Source of the DNA: Myxococcota bacterium
GTDB lineage: Bacteria; Myxococcota_A; Bradymonadia; UBA7976; UBA1532
Length of the DNA: 64,000 nt
Direction of reading: 5' to 3'
Assembly (NCBI GenBank): GCA_963169045.1
Contig: CAUJDF010000091.1
Span: forward strand, 124,001 to 188,000
Shown here: piece after piece, positions 57,829 to 64,000 of the stretch
Layout of the letters: every line of letters starts with the position of its first letter
Position numbering within the stretch: position 1 is the stretch's first letter
The notes under the pieces: generated by a model
Databases searched by the model: none
Told to the model about the DNA's origin: nothing
Seen by the model: the letters and a program-made list of their open reading frames with translations, nothing else
Program-made: the position numbers and the translations under genes

Positions 57829-59445
57829 TTACCAGCCCTGCTTCTTGTAGGCGTGCGCGCCGGTGAGGAACTCGCCGGCCGCGAACTGCTGCGGCGACAG
57901 CTCGCGGATACCTTCCTTGGACATTTCGAGGATGCGCGTCGCCACCTGCATGACCATCTGGCGGTCGTGGGTGACGAACAGCACCGTGCCCTCGTACTTG
58001 TCGAGCGCCTCGGTGAGCGAGCGGATCGACTCGAGATCGAGGTGGTTCGTCGGCTCGTCCATCACGAGCACGTTCGGCTTCTGCAGCATCAGCTTCGCGA
58101 GGATGAGGCGCACCGTCTCGCCGCCGGACAGCACCTTCGTCGCCTTGAACGGCTCGTCTTTCGTGAAGAGCAAACGCCCGAAAAGGCTGCGGATTTCCTC
58201 TTCCTTCACCTTGACGTCGAACTGGCGCAGCCAGTCGTAGGCCGTCTTGTCGGACTTCTCGATGACCTCGTGGTGGTCCTGCGGCATGTAGCCGACGCTG
58301 GCCTCGTAGCCCCACTCGCTCTTGCCGTCGTCGGGCCGCAGCTCGCCCATGAACAGACGCAGCAGCGACGTCTTGCCGATGCCGTTCGGACCGAGGATGG
58401 CGACCTTGTCGCCGCGGAAGACGTTGAGATCGAAGCCGTCGCAGATCGAGGCGTGCTCGAACTGTTTCGACAGGTCCTCGACCGCGAGCACCTGCTTGCC
58501 GCTCGGCCGCGCCGGCTCGAACCGGATGAACGGCCGCGCGATGTTCGACCGCTTCAGGTCGGAGAGCGCCTGCTTCTCCTTCTCGAGCTGCTTCTCGCGC
58601 GACTTGGCCTGGCTGGCGCGCGACCCGGCGCGGAACCGCTGCAGGAAGTCGTTGAGCGACTCGATCTTCTTCTGCTTGGCGGCGTTCTGCAGCTCGAGGC
58701 TCGTGCGCGCCTCGGCCTTCACGTGGACCATGTCGTCGTAGTTGCCGGGGTAGACGATGATCGTCTCGTAATCGAGGTCGGCGATCTTCGTGCAGACCTC
58801 GTTGAGGAAGTGTCGGTCGTGGCTGATCACCACGAGGCAGCCCGCGTAGTCCTGCAGGAAGCCCTCGAGCCAGCGGATGCTGGCGATGTCGAGCGCGTTG
58901 GTGGGCTCGTCGAGCAGCAGCGCCTCGGGGCCGCCGAACAGCGCCTGGGCGAGCAGCACGCGCACCTTGTTGCCGCCGGTCAGCTCCGACATCGGCCGCG
59001 CGTGGGCCTCGAGCTCGATGCCGAGGCCCTCGAGCAGCTCCTGCGCCTGCGAGTCGGCCATGTAGCCGTCCTCTTCGGCGATCACCATCTCGAGCTCGCC
59101 GAGCTTCATGCCCTCCTCGTCGGTGAGGGTGTCGCCCTTCGCGAGCAGCTCGTCCTTCTCCTTGAGCGCCCTCCACAGCCGCGGATTGCCCATCAGCACC
59201 ACGTCGACGACGCGGTCGTTCTCGAAGCGGTAGTGGTCCTGGCGGAGGATGCCCATGCGGCGCGGGCGATAGACCGAACCCGAGGTCGGCTCCTGCTCGC
59301 CCGTCACGATCTTCATGAAGGTGGACTTGCCGCTGCCGTTCGGACCCGTGAGACCGTAGCGCTCGCCGGCGTTGAACGTGACGTTGACGTTCTCGAACAG
59401 CACGCGCGCGCCGTAGCGCATCGTGACTTCATTGACCGTGATCAT
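57829..59445 (-). CDS. ybiT: ABC-F ATPase, YbiT type
   Basis: The 538 residues start MITVNEVTMRYGARVLFENV. Two ATPase domains carry Walker A motifs GPNGSGKST and GPNGIGKTS, signatures LTGGNKVR and LSGGETVR, and Walker B with LLDEPTNALD and VMDEPTNHLD, joined by a charged linker. Lines such as YGLTGPNGSGKSTFMKI and ADLDYETIIVYPGNYDDM match the YbiT branch. ABC-F proteins act on the ribosome (E-site region) and need no membrane partner. No transmembrane domain is present. The ATG follows GGGGGGAT; a longer frame to 59838 is an artefact of the nhaA strand. Confidence 0.93.
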   Translation of the reverse strand: MITVNEVTMRYGARVLFENVNVTFNAGERYGLTGPNGSGKSTFMKIVTGEQEPTSGSVYRPRRMGILRQDHYRFENDRVVDVVLMGNPRLWRALKEKDELLAKGDTLTDEEGMKLGELEMVIAEEDGYMADSQAQELLEGLGIELEAHARPMSELTGGNKVRVLLAQALFGGPEALLLDEPTNALDIASIRWLEGFLQDYAGCLVVISHDRHFLNEVCTKIADLDYETIIVYPGNYDDMVHVKAEARTSLELQNAAKQKKIESLNDFLQRFRAGSRASQAKSREKQLEKEKQALSDLKRSNIARPFIRFEPARPSGKQVLAVEDLSKQFEHASICDGFDLNVFRGDKVAILGPNGIGKTSLLRLFMGELRPDDGKSEWGYEASVGYMPQDHHEVIEKSDKTAYDWLRQFDVKVKEEEIRSLFGRLLFTKDEPFKATKVLSGGETVRLILAKLMLQKPNVLVMDEPTNHLDLESIRSLTEALDKYEGTVLFVTHDRQMVMQVATRILEMSKEGIRELSPQQFAAGEFLTGAHAYKKQGW

Positions 59446-59545
59446 CGGGGGGATCCTCGCGGGGGCGGGTGAAAAAGGCGCGGAAACATAGCAGAACCGG
59501 CGGGGGAGCGCACTAGACTGCGCGCGCATCGTCGAAAGGCAAGGG

Positions 59546-60715
59546 ATGCGGGGCGCGATCCGGTTTCTGCTCGAGAACTCGCTCTTCCTGGTCGTCGGCG
59601 CCGTCGGCGGCCTGCTCTGGGCCAACCTCGACCACGCCTCGTACGCGCGCCTCGTGCACCTCGAGCTGTTCCGCCTCGGCGACCACCTCATCGACGTGCA
59701 CTTCCTCGTCAACGACCTCCTCATGGCCCTCTTCTTCGCCATGGCCGGCAAGGAGGTCTGGGAGGCCACGTTCCCGGGCGGCTCCCTCCACGAGCCGCGC
59801 CAGGCGGCCACCCCGCTCATCGCCACCCTCGGGGGCATGGCCGGACCGGCGCTCGTCTACCTCGCCGGCGCCGCCGCCCTCGGCCGGCTGGGCGACCTCG
59901 GCAACGGCTGGGCGGTCCCCACCGCCACCGACATCGCCTTCAGCTACATGGTGGCCCGCGTGGTCTTCGGCGCCGGCCACCCGGCCATCCCGTTCCTCTT
60001 GCTGCTGGCCATCGCCGACGACGCGCTCGGCCTCGTCGTCCTCGCCGTCTTCTACCCGACGGGCGAAGTGCAGCCGCTCTGGCTGCTGATGCCGGTGGCC
60101 GGCGTCGCCCTGGCGCTGCTCTTGCGCCGCCTGCGCGTCGGCAGCTTCTGGCCCTACCTGATCGGACCCGGCGCGCTCTCGTGGATGGGCTTCCTGCTGG
60201 CCGGCCTGCACCCCGCGCTCGGGCTGTTGCCGATCATTCCCACCATGCCCCACGCCCACATCGACACCGGCCTCTTCGACTGGACCGCCCTCGACAAGGA
60301 CGACACGCTCGCCGCGTTCGAGCACTGGTTCAGGAACCCGGTCCAGCTCATCCTCGGCGTCTTCGGCCTGCTCAATGCGGGGGTGGTGCTCGGCGCCGTC
60401 GGCGAGCCGACGTGGCTCGTCCTGACGGCGCTCGTCGTCGGCAAGCCGCTCGGCATCTTCACCCTCGGCCTGCTCGCCGCGCGCGTTTTCGGCTTCGGCC
60501 TGCCCGCCGGCATGCGCCTGCGCGACCTGTTCGTGCTCGGCTGCGCGGCGGGCATCGGCTTCACGGTGGCGCTCTTCGTCGCCACCGTCGCGTTCCCCGC
60601 CGGCGCCGTGCAGGACGCCGCCAAGATGGGCGCCCTCGGCTCGCTCGTCTCGACCTTCGTCGCGATCGCCGCCGGCCTCGCGCTGCGCGTCGAGAAGGTG
60701 CGCGCCGTTCGCTGA
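59546..60715 (+). CDS. nhaA: Na+/H+ antiporter NhaA
   Basis: The 389 residues form 11-12 hydrophobic segments. Key family sites are seen: WAVPTATDIAFSYMVARVVF at 122-141, the ion-binding pair IADDALGL (Asp158/Asp159), and VGKPLGIFTLGLLAARVF with the lysine of the late helix. NhaA exports Na+ (or Li+) in exchange for two protons and controls pH and salt. It is divergent from the ABC-F gene with a 100-base gap. The loop near 245-265 (HIDTGLFDWTALDKDDTLAA) is longer and more polar than usual. Confidence 0.93.
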   Translation: MRGAIRFLLENSLFLVVGAVGGLLWANLDHASYARLVHLELFRLGDHLIDVHFLVNDLLMALFFAMAGKEVWEATFPGGSLHEPRQAATPLIATLGGMAGPALVYLAGAAALGRLGDLGNGWAVPTATDIAFSYMVARVVFGAGHPAIPFLLLLAIADDALGLVVLAVFYPTGEVQPLWLLMPVAGVALALLLRRLRVGSFWPYLIGPGALSWMGFLLAGLHPALGLLPIIPTMPHAHIDTGLFDWTALDKDDTLAAFEHWFRNPVQLILGVFGLLNAGVVLGAVGEPTWLVLTALVVGKPLGIFTLGLLAARVFGFGLPAGMRLRDLFVLGCAAGIGFTVALFVATVAFPAGAVQDAAKMGALGSLVSTFVAIAAGLALRVEKVRAVR

Positions 60716-60718
60716 ACC

Positions 60719-60759
60719 TGTGTTCAGTCAGCCATCGTGGCATCCGATGACTGAACACA
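60719..60759. repeat. Perfect 12-base inverted repeat between nhaA and a convergent gene
   Basis: TGTGTTCAGTCA and TGACTGAACACA are exact inverse complements separated by 17 bases; inside lies a second small hairpin GCCA-TCG-TGGC. It is AT-rich compared with the surroundings. No T tract follows. It may be a terminator for the two convergent genes or a protein-binding site. Confidence 0.6.
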
Positions 60760-60762
60760 TGG

Positions 60763-61053
60763 TCAGCTGAGTGCCACCCGCCACACCAGGACCAGCCAGA
60801 TCGCCAGGCAGGCGGCGCCGACGACCCACGTGAGCGGATCGACGGCCAGCGCGCGGCGCAGGCGCAGCAAGGCGGCGCGGTCCGCCGCCTCCTCGGGCGT
60901 CGGCGGCGGGGCAGCCTCGGGCGGCGCCTCGGGGACCGGCAGCGCGAACACGAGGGCGCGCGCGCGGCGGAAGTCGCCGGCGGCGTAGGCCGCGTCGGCC
61001 TCGACGAGCGCCGGATTCACGGGGGGAGGGACTTCTTCGGCTTCGCTGGACAC
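60763..61053 (-). CDS. Small tail-anchored protein of unknown function
   Basis: The GTG at 61053 gives 96 residues beginning MSSEAEEVPPPVNPALVEAD; a TTG at 61089 extends the frame but looks non-coding. A helical TPR-like half (ADAAYAAGDFRRARALVFAL) is followed by a Pro/Ala/Glu segment and one C-terminal hydrophobic helix (PLTWVVGAACLAIWLVLVWR), so it is probably anchored by its tail. No clear ribosome site is seen. It is divergent from the outer-membrane barrel gene. Confidence 0.55.
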   Translation of the reverse strand: MSSEAEEVPPPVNPALVEADAAYAAGDFRRARALVFALPVPEAPPEAAPPPTPEEAADRAALLRLRRALAVDPLTWVVGAACLAIWLVLVWRVALS

Positions 61054-61135
61054 GCGCCGCGTATAGCACGCCGCCGCCGCCGCCGGCAACGCGGGCCCGG
61101 GTGGGGCCTCGAGGACACATCACGTAAATAGAAGC

Positions 61136-61151
61136 ATTCGAGACGTCGAAT
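61136..61151. promoter_or_regulatory. Short inverted repeat upstream of the outer-membrane protein gene
   Basis: ATTCGA, GACG, TCGAAT are six-base arms with a four-base spacer, 34 bases before the ATG at 61186 and just after a TAAATA hexamer (61125-61130) that could be a -10 box. The position fits an operator at or near the transcription start. The evidence is only the symmetry and place. Confidence 0.35.
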
Positions 61152-61185
61152 CTTCCAGGTGTCGGAACCAACGCGGGAAGCGACG

Positions 61186-61764
61186 ATGCGCAAGTGGATG
61201 CTGGGAGCGGTCCTCGGGGGGGTGACGTTGACGGCCGGACAGGCCGCCGCCGACAGCAACAGCTGGGTGACGATGGGTGTCGGCGCTCAGTACAGCTTCG
61301 TCTCTTCCGGCGTCTCGGAGAACCCGAACGCGGCGGGCCACCAATACGGGCTCGTCAGTCGGCTCAAGTTGCTGCGCTTCCTCGGCGTCGAGGGCGTGGC
61401 GCAGCTCGACCAGGACCCCAAGACACAGGAGGAACGCCACCTGTCGCCGCGCTACCAGCTGGCGGCGATGCTCAATCTCGTGCCGACGGACTACTTCAAC
61501 TTGTTCCTGGCGGCCGGGACGGGCGCCTACGAAGCGGGCGACCTGTTCGACCTGAACGGCCGATCCACCAGTTTCCACGGGGGCCCCGGGCTCGAGGTGT
61601 ACTTCGGGGACCACGTCGCCGTGGGCGGCGACGTCCGGTTCCGGATGCCCGGCCCCCACTACCTGAAGGAGGCGGTCAAGCGAGAGCTCGCCCCCGAGCC
61701 GGTCGAGGACATGGTCGGCCTGCAGGTCTGGCAGGCGAACTTCACCGTCAGCTACTACCTGTAG
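61186..61764 (+). CDS. Outer-membrane beta-barrel protein
   Basis: The 192 residues start MRKWMLGAVLGGVTLTAGQA with cleavage near AAADS. The mature part alternates polar and hydrophobic residues, with barrel-like strands (WVTMGVGAQYSFVSSGVSEN, YGLVSRLKLLRFLGVEGVAQ, YFNLFLAAGTGAYEAGDLFD, VAVGGDVRFRMPGPHYL) and ends with an aromatic-rich FTVSYYL, typical of barrels recognised by BAM. It is short, about eight strands, like small porins or OmpX-like proteins. The gene stands alone; a strong terminator follows at 61882-61920. Confidence 0.78.
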   Translation: MRKWMLGAVLGGVTLTAGQAAADSNSWVTMGVGAQYSFVSSGVSENPNAAGHQYGLVSRLKLLRFLGVEGVAQLDQDPKTQEERHLSPRYQLAAMLNLVPTDYFNLFLAAGTGAYEAGDLFDLNGRSTSFHGGPGLEVYFGDHVAVGGDVRFRMPGPHYLKEAVKRELAPEPVEDMVGLQVWQANFTVSYYL

Positions 61765-61820
61765 GTAGGAGGAGGGCCATCGAGGAGCGGATCACCGAAG
61801 GCGACTGCCCAGAGCGAGAA

Positions 61821-61881
61821 TCCTCGGGAGCCCCACGGGGGGCGGGCCTTGCGTGTGTGGCCCGTCCCGCCGTCCCGAGGA
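61821..61881 (+). ncRNA. Structured RNA segment ahead of a strong terminator (candidate sRNA or 3' UTR)
   Basis: TCCTCGGGA (61821-61829) pairs with TCCCGAGGA (61873-61881). Inside, GGCGGGCC pairs with GGCCCGTC with one G-T wobble around a TTGCGTGTGT loop. The element sits 56 bases after the barrel gene's stop and directly before the terminator. It may be a stable 3' UTR or a separate small RNA processed from it. No reading frame explains it. Confidence 0.4.
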
Positions 61882-61920
61882 AGGGCGCGGCCACCCCCTG
61901 GCCGCGCCCTTTTTGTTTTT
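61882..61920 (+). terminator. Rho-independent terminator
   Basis: AGGGCGCGGCCA (61882-61893) pairs perfectly with 61899-61910 around CCCCC, and a run TTTTTGTTTTT begins at 61910. It ends the transcript of the outer-membrane barrel gene and any RNA from the structured segment before it. Confidence 0.92.
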
Positions 61921-62096
61921 CCACCCGTTCCCACCCCCCGTTTCCACCGGCCGCGCGGCGCGACCACGCCCGGGTCGGACATCACCCGGTGTGCCACCCG
62001 ATCACCAACCGATAGTGGCAAGAGACGCTCGGACACACAATCCGTAGGCAGCTCGCCGCCCCCGAGGACGCCGTGAAAAAAGGGCATTCATGGGCG
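61921..62096. other. Intergenic stretch between the terminator and the mraZ promoter
   Basis: The whole gap from 61765 to 62174 is gene-free. Besides the structured segment, terminator and mraZ promoter, bases 61921-62096 show no coding frame with a ribosome site and no clear repeat. An A-run (GTGAAAAAAGGG near 62085) just before the promoter may act as an upstream element. Confidence 0.4.
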
Positions 62097-62124
62097 TTGA
62101 CTCCGCCCCATCCCCGACTAGGAT
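62097..62124 (+). promoter_or_regulatory. Probable sigma-70-type promoter of the dcw cluster
   Basis: TTGACT (62097-62102, one base from the -35 consensus) and TAGGAT (62119-62124, -10-like) are spaced by 16 bases, 50 bases before the mraZ ATG. TGGGC overlaps the -35 region. Confidence 0.6.
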
Positions 62125-62132
62125 GAACCGCG

Positions 62133-62157
62133 TGGGAAGTCGTGTGATCGATTCCCA
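62133..62157 (+). promoter_or_regulatory. Possible MraZ operator: inverted TGGGAA/TTCCCA pair
   Basis: TGGGAA at 62133-62138 and TTCCCA at 62152-62157 form an inverted pair with 13 bases between, inside the mraZ leader. MraZ of E. coli binds several TGGGN repeats upstream of its gene and represses it. Here the arrangement is inverted, not direct, so autoregulation is a hypothesis. Confidence 0.35.
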
Positions 62158-62174
62158 TCACCACGAAGGCGGCA

Positions 62175-62654
62175 ATGTCGGACGAGGCGGCGGGTCGGGT
62201 CGTCCCCCATCCTGATCTGGAGGGGCAGTACGACCACACGATCGACGAGAAGGGGCGTGTCAGCGTCCCCGCGGAGTTCCGCGCCGCCCTCGGCCTGCAG
62301 GAGGGGGACGAGGTGGTGGTCACCCGCCACATCAACGAGCAGTGCCTGCGCGTCTACCGCCCCGACGCGTGGGAGGCCTTCAAGGCGCGGGTCGACGCGA
62401 TGGAGAACACCGTCGTGGCGACCGCCGTGCGCAAGGTGGTCTGCGGCAGCGCCCGCCGCATGAAGCTCGACCGTCTCGGCCGCGTCTCGCTGCCCGTCGT
62501 CCTGCGCCAGTTCGCCGCGCTCCAGGCCGACTGCTTCGTGATGGGGCAGCGCGACTGCATCGTCATCTGGGACCAGCTTCTCTGGAACGCGAAGCACGGC
62601 CCCGACGCCTTCGCCAACCTCGACGCCTCGGCGCTCAGCGCGATCAACCTGTGA
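62175..62654 (+). CDS. mraZ: Transcriptional regulator MraZ
   Basis: The 159 residues hold two AbrB-like halves: GQYDHTIDEKGRVSVPAEFR in the first and MKLDRLGRVSLPVVLRQFAA in the second, both with the D-x-x-G-R-V-S-x-P motif. MraZ opens the division and cell-wall (dcw) cluster and regulates it by binding its own upstream DNA. Its stop overlaps the rsmH start by one base (TGATG at 62652-62656). AAGGCGG precedes the ATG. Confidence 0.96.
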   Translation: MSDEAAGRVVPHPDLEGQYDHTIDEKGRVSVPAEFRAALGLQEGDEVVVTRHINEQCLRVYRPDAWEAFKARVDAMENTVVATAVRKVVCGSARRMKLDRLGRVSLPVVLRQFAALQADCFVMGQRDCIVIWDQLLWNAKHGPDAFANLDASALSAINL

Positions 62655-63622
62655 TGCAGCGCACGCCCCACATCCCCGTCCTCCGGGACGCCACGCTGCG
62701 CCTCGCCGCCGTGCGCGAGGGCGCGCTGTGGGTGGACTGCACGCTCGGCTTCGGCGGCCACGCCGAGGCGCTGCTCGAGGCGGGGGCGCGCGTGATCGGC
62801 ATCGACCAGGATCCGCAGGCCGCGGCGGCCGCTCGCGAGCGCCTGGGCCGCTTCGGCGAGCGCTTCGCCCACGTGCGCGGCAACTTCCGCGACGTGCGGG
62901 CGCTGCTCGGCGGGGTCGGCGTCGGCGCCGTGGACGGGCTGCTCGCCGATCTCGGCGTCTCCTCGTGGCAGCTCGACCGGCCCGAGCGTGGCTTCTCGTT
63001 CCAGGCCGCCGGGCCCGTCGACATGCGCATGGATCCCGACGCCGCGCGCACGGCGTTCGCGCTCGTCCGCGACCTCTCGGCCGAGGAGCTCGCGCACCTC
63101 ATCCAGCGTTACGGCGAGGAGCCCTTCGCGCGGCCGATCGCGCGCGCGCTGCGCGCCTGGTCCGAGGGCGAGGGCCCCCACGACACCGTGACGCTCGCCG
63201 CCGCCGTCGTGCGGGCGCTCCCGCGCAAGGTCGCGGCGACGAGCCGCATCCACCCGGCGACGCGCACCTTCCAGGCGCTGCGCATGGCGGTGAACGACGA
63301 GCTGGGCGCGCTCGAGGCGCTGCTGGCCGACGCGCCGGCGCTCCTGCGCGTCGGCGGGCGCATCCTCGTCATCAGCTTCCACTCGCTCGAGGACCGCATC
63401 GTCAAGCAGACCTTCGCCGGCTGGGCGGGCAAGCGCACGGCGCCACCGCCGCGCCGGGGGCTGCCGCCCGCGGTGGAGCCGGCGCCGCCCGCGTTCGAGC
63501 TCCTCACGCCGAAGCCGGTCGTGGCCGACGAGGCCGAGACGCGCGAGAACCCGCGCGCCCGCAGCGCGAAGCTGCGCGCCGTGCGCAAGATCGCCCCCCT
63601 CGGCCTGGAGAGCGCCGCGTGA
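62654..63622 (+). CDS. rsmH: 16S rRNA (cytosine(1402)-N(4))-methyltransferase RsmH
   Basis: The 322 residues include HIPVLRDATLRLA, VDCTLGFGGHAEALLEAGAR, VIGIDQDPQAAAAARERLGR (SAM site), LADLGVSSWQLDRPERGFSF, SRIHPATRTFQALRMAVNDE, ILVISFHSLEDRIVKQTF and the C-terminal NPRARSAKLRAVRKI, all standard for RsmH (MraW). It methylates C1402 of 16S rRNA. The ATG overlaps the mraZ stop by one base; ftsL begins inside its own stop (GTGA). Confidence 0.97.
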   Translation: MQRTPHIPVLRDATLRLAAVREGALWVDCTLGFGGHAEALLEAGARVIGIDQDPQAAAAARERLGRFGERFAHVRGNFRDVRALLGGVGVGAVDGLLADLGVSSWQLDRPERGFSFQAAGPVDMRMDPDAARTAFALVRDLSAEELAHLIQRYGEEPFARPIARALRAWSEGEGPHDTVTLAAAVVRALPRKVAATSRIHPATRTFQALRMAVNDELGALEALLADAPALLRVGGRILVISFHSLEDRIVKQTFAGWAGKRTAPPPRRGLPPAVEPAPPAFELLTPKPVVADEAETRENPRARSAKLRAVRKIAPLGLESAA

Positions 63623-63921
63623 GGTTCGCGATCCTCATGCTGCTGACGGCGGCCGCGCTCGTGGTCGTGTTCACGCGGGTCGTCGCGTCGCGGCACCGCA
63701 ACGTGTCGCTCGGCTACGAGATCGCCCAGGCGACCAACGAGCAGCGCCGCCTCGAGGAGGAGCTCAAGAAGCTCCGCATCGATCGCGCCGCGCTCCTCGA
63801 TCCGGCGCGCCTCGAGCCGGTGGCCGTCAAGCACGGCTACCGGGTGCCGACGCCCGCCGAGGTCGTCGCCGTGCACGAGGTCCCCGCGGCCCCTGCGGAG
63901 GCGCTCCATGGCGCGCCGTAA
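63619..63921 (+). CDS. ftsL: FtsL-like cell-division protein
   Basis: The 100 residues (GTG start, overlapping the rsmH stop as GTGA) have a single N-terminal membrane helix (RFAILMLLTAAALVVVFTRV) and a short leucine-zipper-like coiled coil (NEQRRLEEELKKLRIDRAAL), then PVAVKHGYRVPTPAEVVAVH. Length and position between rsmH and ftsI fit FtsL, which forms a complex with FtsB and FtsQ at the septum. FtsL sequences diverge fast, so the name rests largely on context. Confidence 0.85.
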   Translation: MRFAILMLLTAAALVVVFTRVVASRHRNVSLGYEIAQATNEQRRLEEELKKLRIDRAALLDPARLEPVAVKHGYRVPTPAEVVAVHEVPAAPAEALHGAP

Positions 63922-64000
63922 CGTCTTCCGCGCGCCGGACGCCACCGAGGTGGGGCCGCGCCGCGGCCGCGTCCGCTTCGTGCTGGTGATGATCGTGCTG
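63908..64000 (+). CDS. ftsI: N-terminus of FtsI/PBP3 (continues past the window)
   Basis: The ATG at 63908 lies 14 bases inside the ftsL gene and the frame runs open to the window edge (31 codons): MARRNVFRAPDATEVGPRRG, then RVRFVLVMIVL, the start of a membrane helix after a basic cytoplasmic tail. The order mraZ, rsmH, ftsL is followed by ftsI in dcw clusters, so it is very probably the septal transpeptidase. No catalytic motif is inside the window. Confidence 0.75.
   Translation, partial: MARRNVFRAPDATEVGPRRGRVRFVLVMIVL

Noticed and set aside
1-64000. Insertion sequences, transposases, integrases, tRNA or rRNA genes
   Set aside because: No such protein motif or cloverleaf sequence was recognised on either strand by eye; tRNAscan-SE and IS searches would settle it.

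Overview
The window is very GC-rich bacterial DNA, packed with genes on both strands, with many stop/start overlaps of the ATGA, GTGA or TTGA type. Large cysteine-rich lipoproteins with Asp-Pro-Ala or Gly-Glu linkers, PKD and PPC domain giants, a kinase-PEGA-formylglycine-enzyme-like fusion, HEAT proteins and a degenerate HD-GYP protein together suggest a Myxococcota-like (former deltaproteobacterial) organism. This placement is inferred from protein style, not from a marker-gene tree. I saw no rRNA, tRNA, CRISPR array, insertion sequence or prophage.

Layout. 1-2137: the end of a Gly-rich protein and a beta-propeller lipoprotein. 2116-7745: a three-gene minus-strand operon (a split phosphoenolpyruvate-synthase/rifampicin-phosphotransferase-like enzyme followed by a DHA2-type exporter), divergent from two tandem RlaP-type nucleotidyltransferases. 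7742-16865: cysteine-rich lipoproteins, a DUF971 protein, a fructosamine-kinase-like enzyme, a PHP-domain lipoprotein, glyoxalase II and a very basic 46-residue protein. 17002-18637: a periplasmic coiled-coil protein and an OmpA-like lipoprotein. 18685-37569: a surface-protein block with a PPC lipoprotein, a PKD/beta-propeller protein, a 2588-residue toroid/PKD protein, and a second PPC lipoprotein with a small membrane-anchored partner. 37574-46328: two HEAT proteins around a kynureninase-like enzyme, then a degenerate HD-GYP protein and YqgE. 46341-48303: a PilZ protein, ECF sigma factor and NrsF-like anti-sigma factor. 48449-54574: alanine racemase, the kinase fusion, and a GIDE/EF-hand protein next to LemA. 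54664-61764: a 12-repeat Cys/His lipoprotein, YbiT-type ABC-F ATPase, NhaA, a small tail-anchored protein and an outer-membrane barrel. 62175-64000: the start of the division and cell-wall cluster, mraZ-rsmH-ftsL-ftsI.

How the parts fit. Much of the window encodes the cell envelope: at least seven large predicted surface lipoproteins share a short acidic Gly/Asp stretch right after the lipidated cysteine. The most unusual assemblies are the split phosphotransferase/exporter locus with its divergent nucleotidyltransferase pair, and the HEAT/degenerate HD-GYP locus, in which at least two neighbouring proteins appear to share an N-terminal module. A 31-base element occurs upstream of both PKD giant genes and may co-regulate them.
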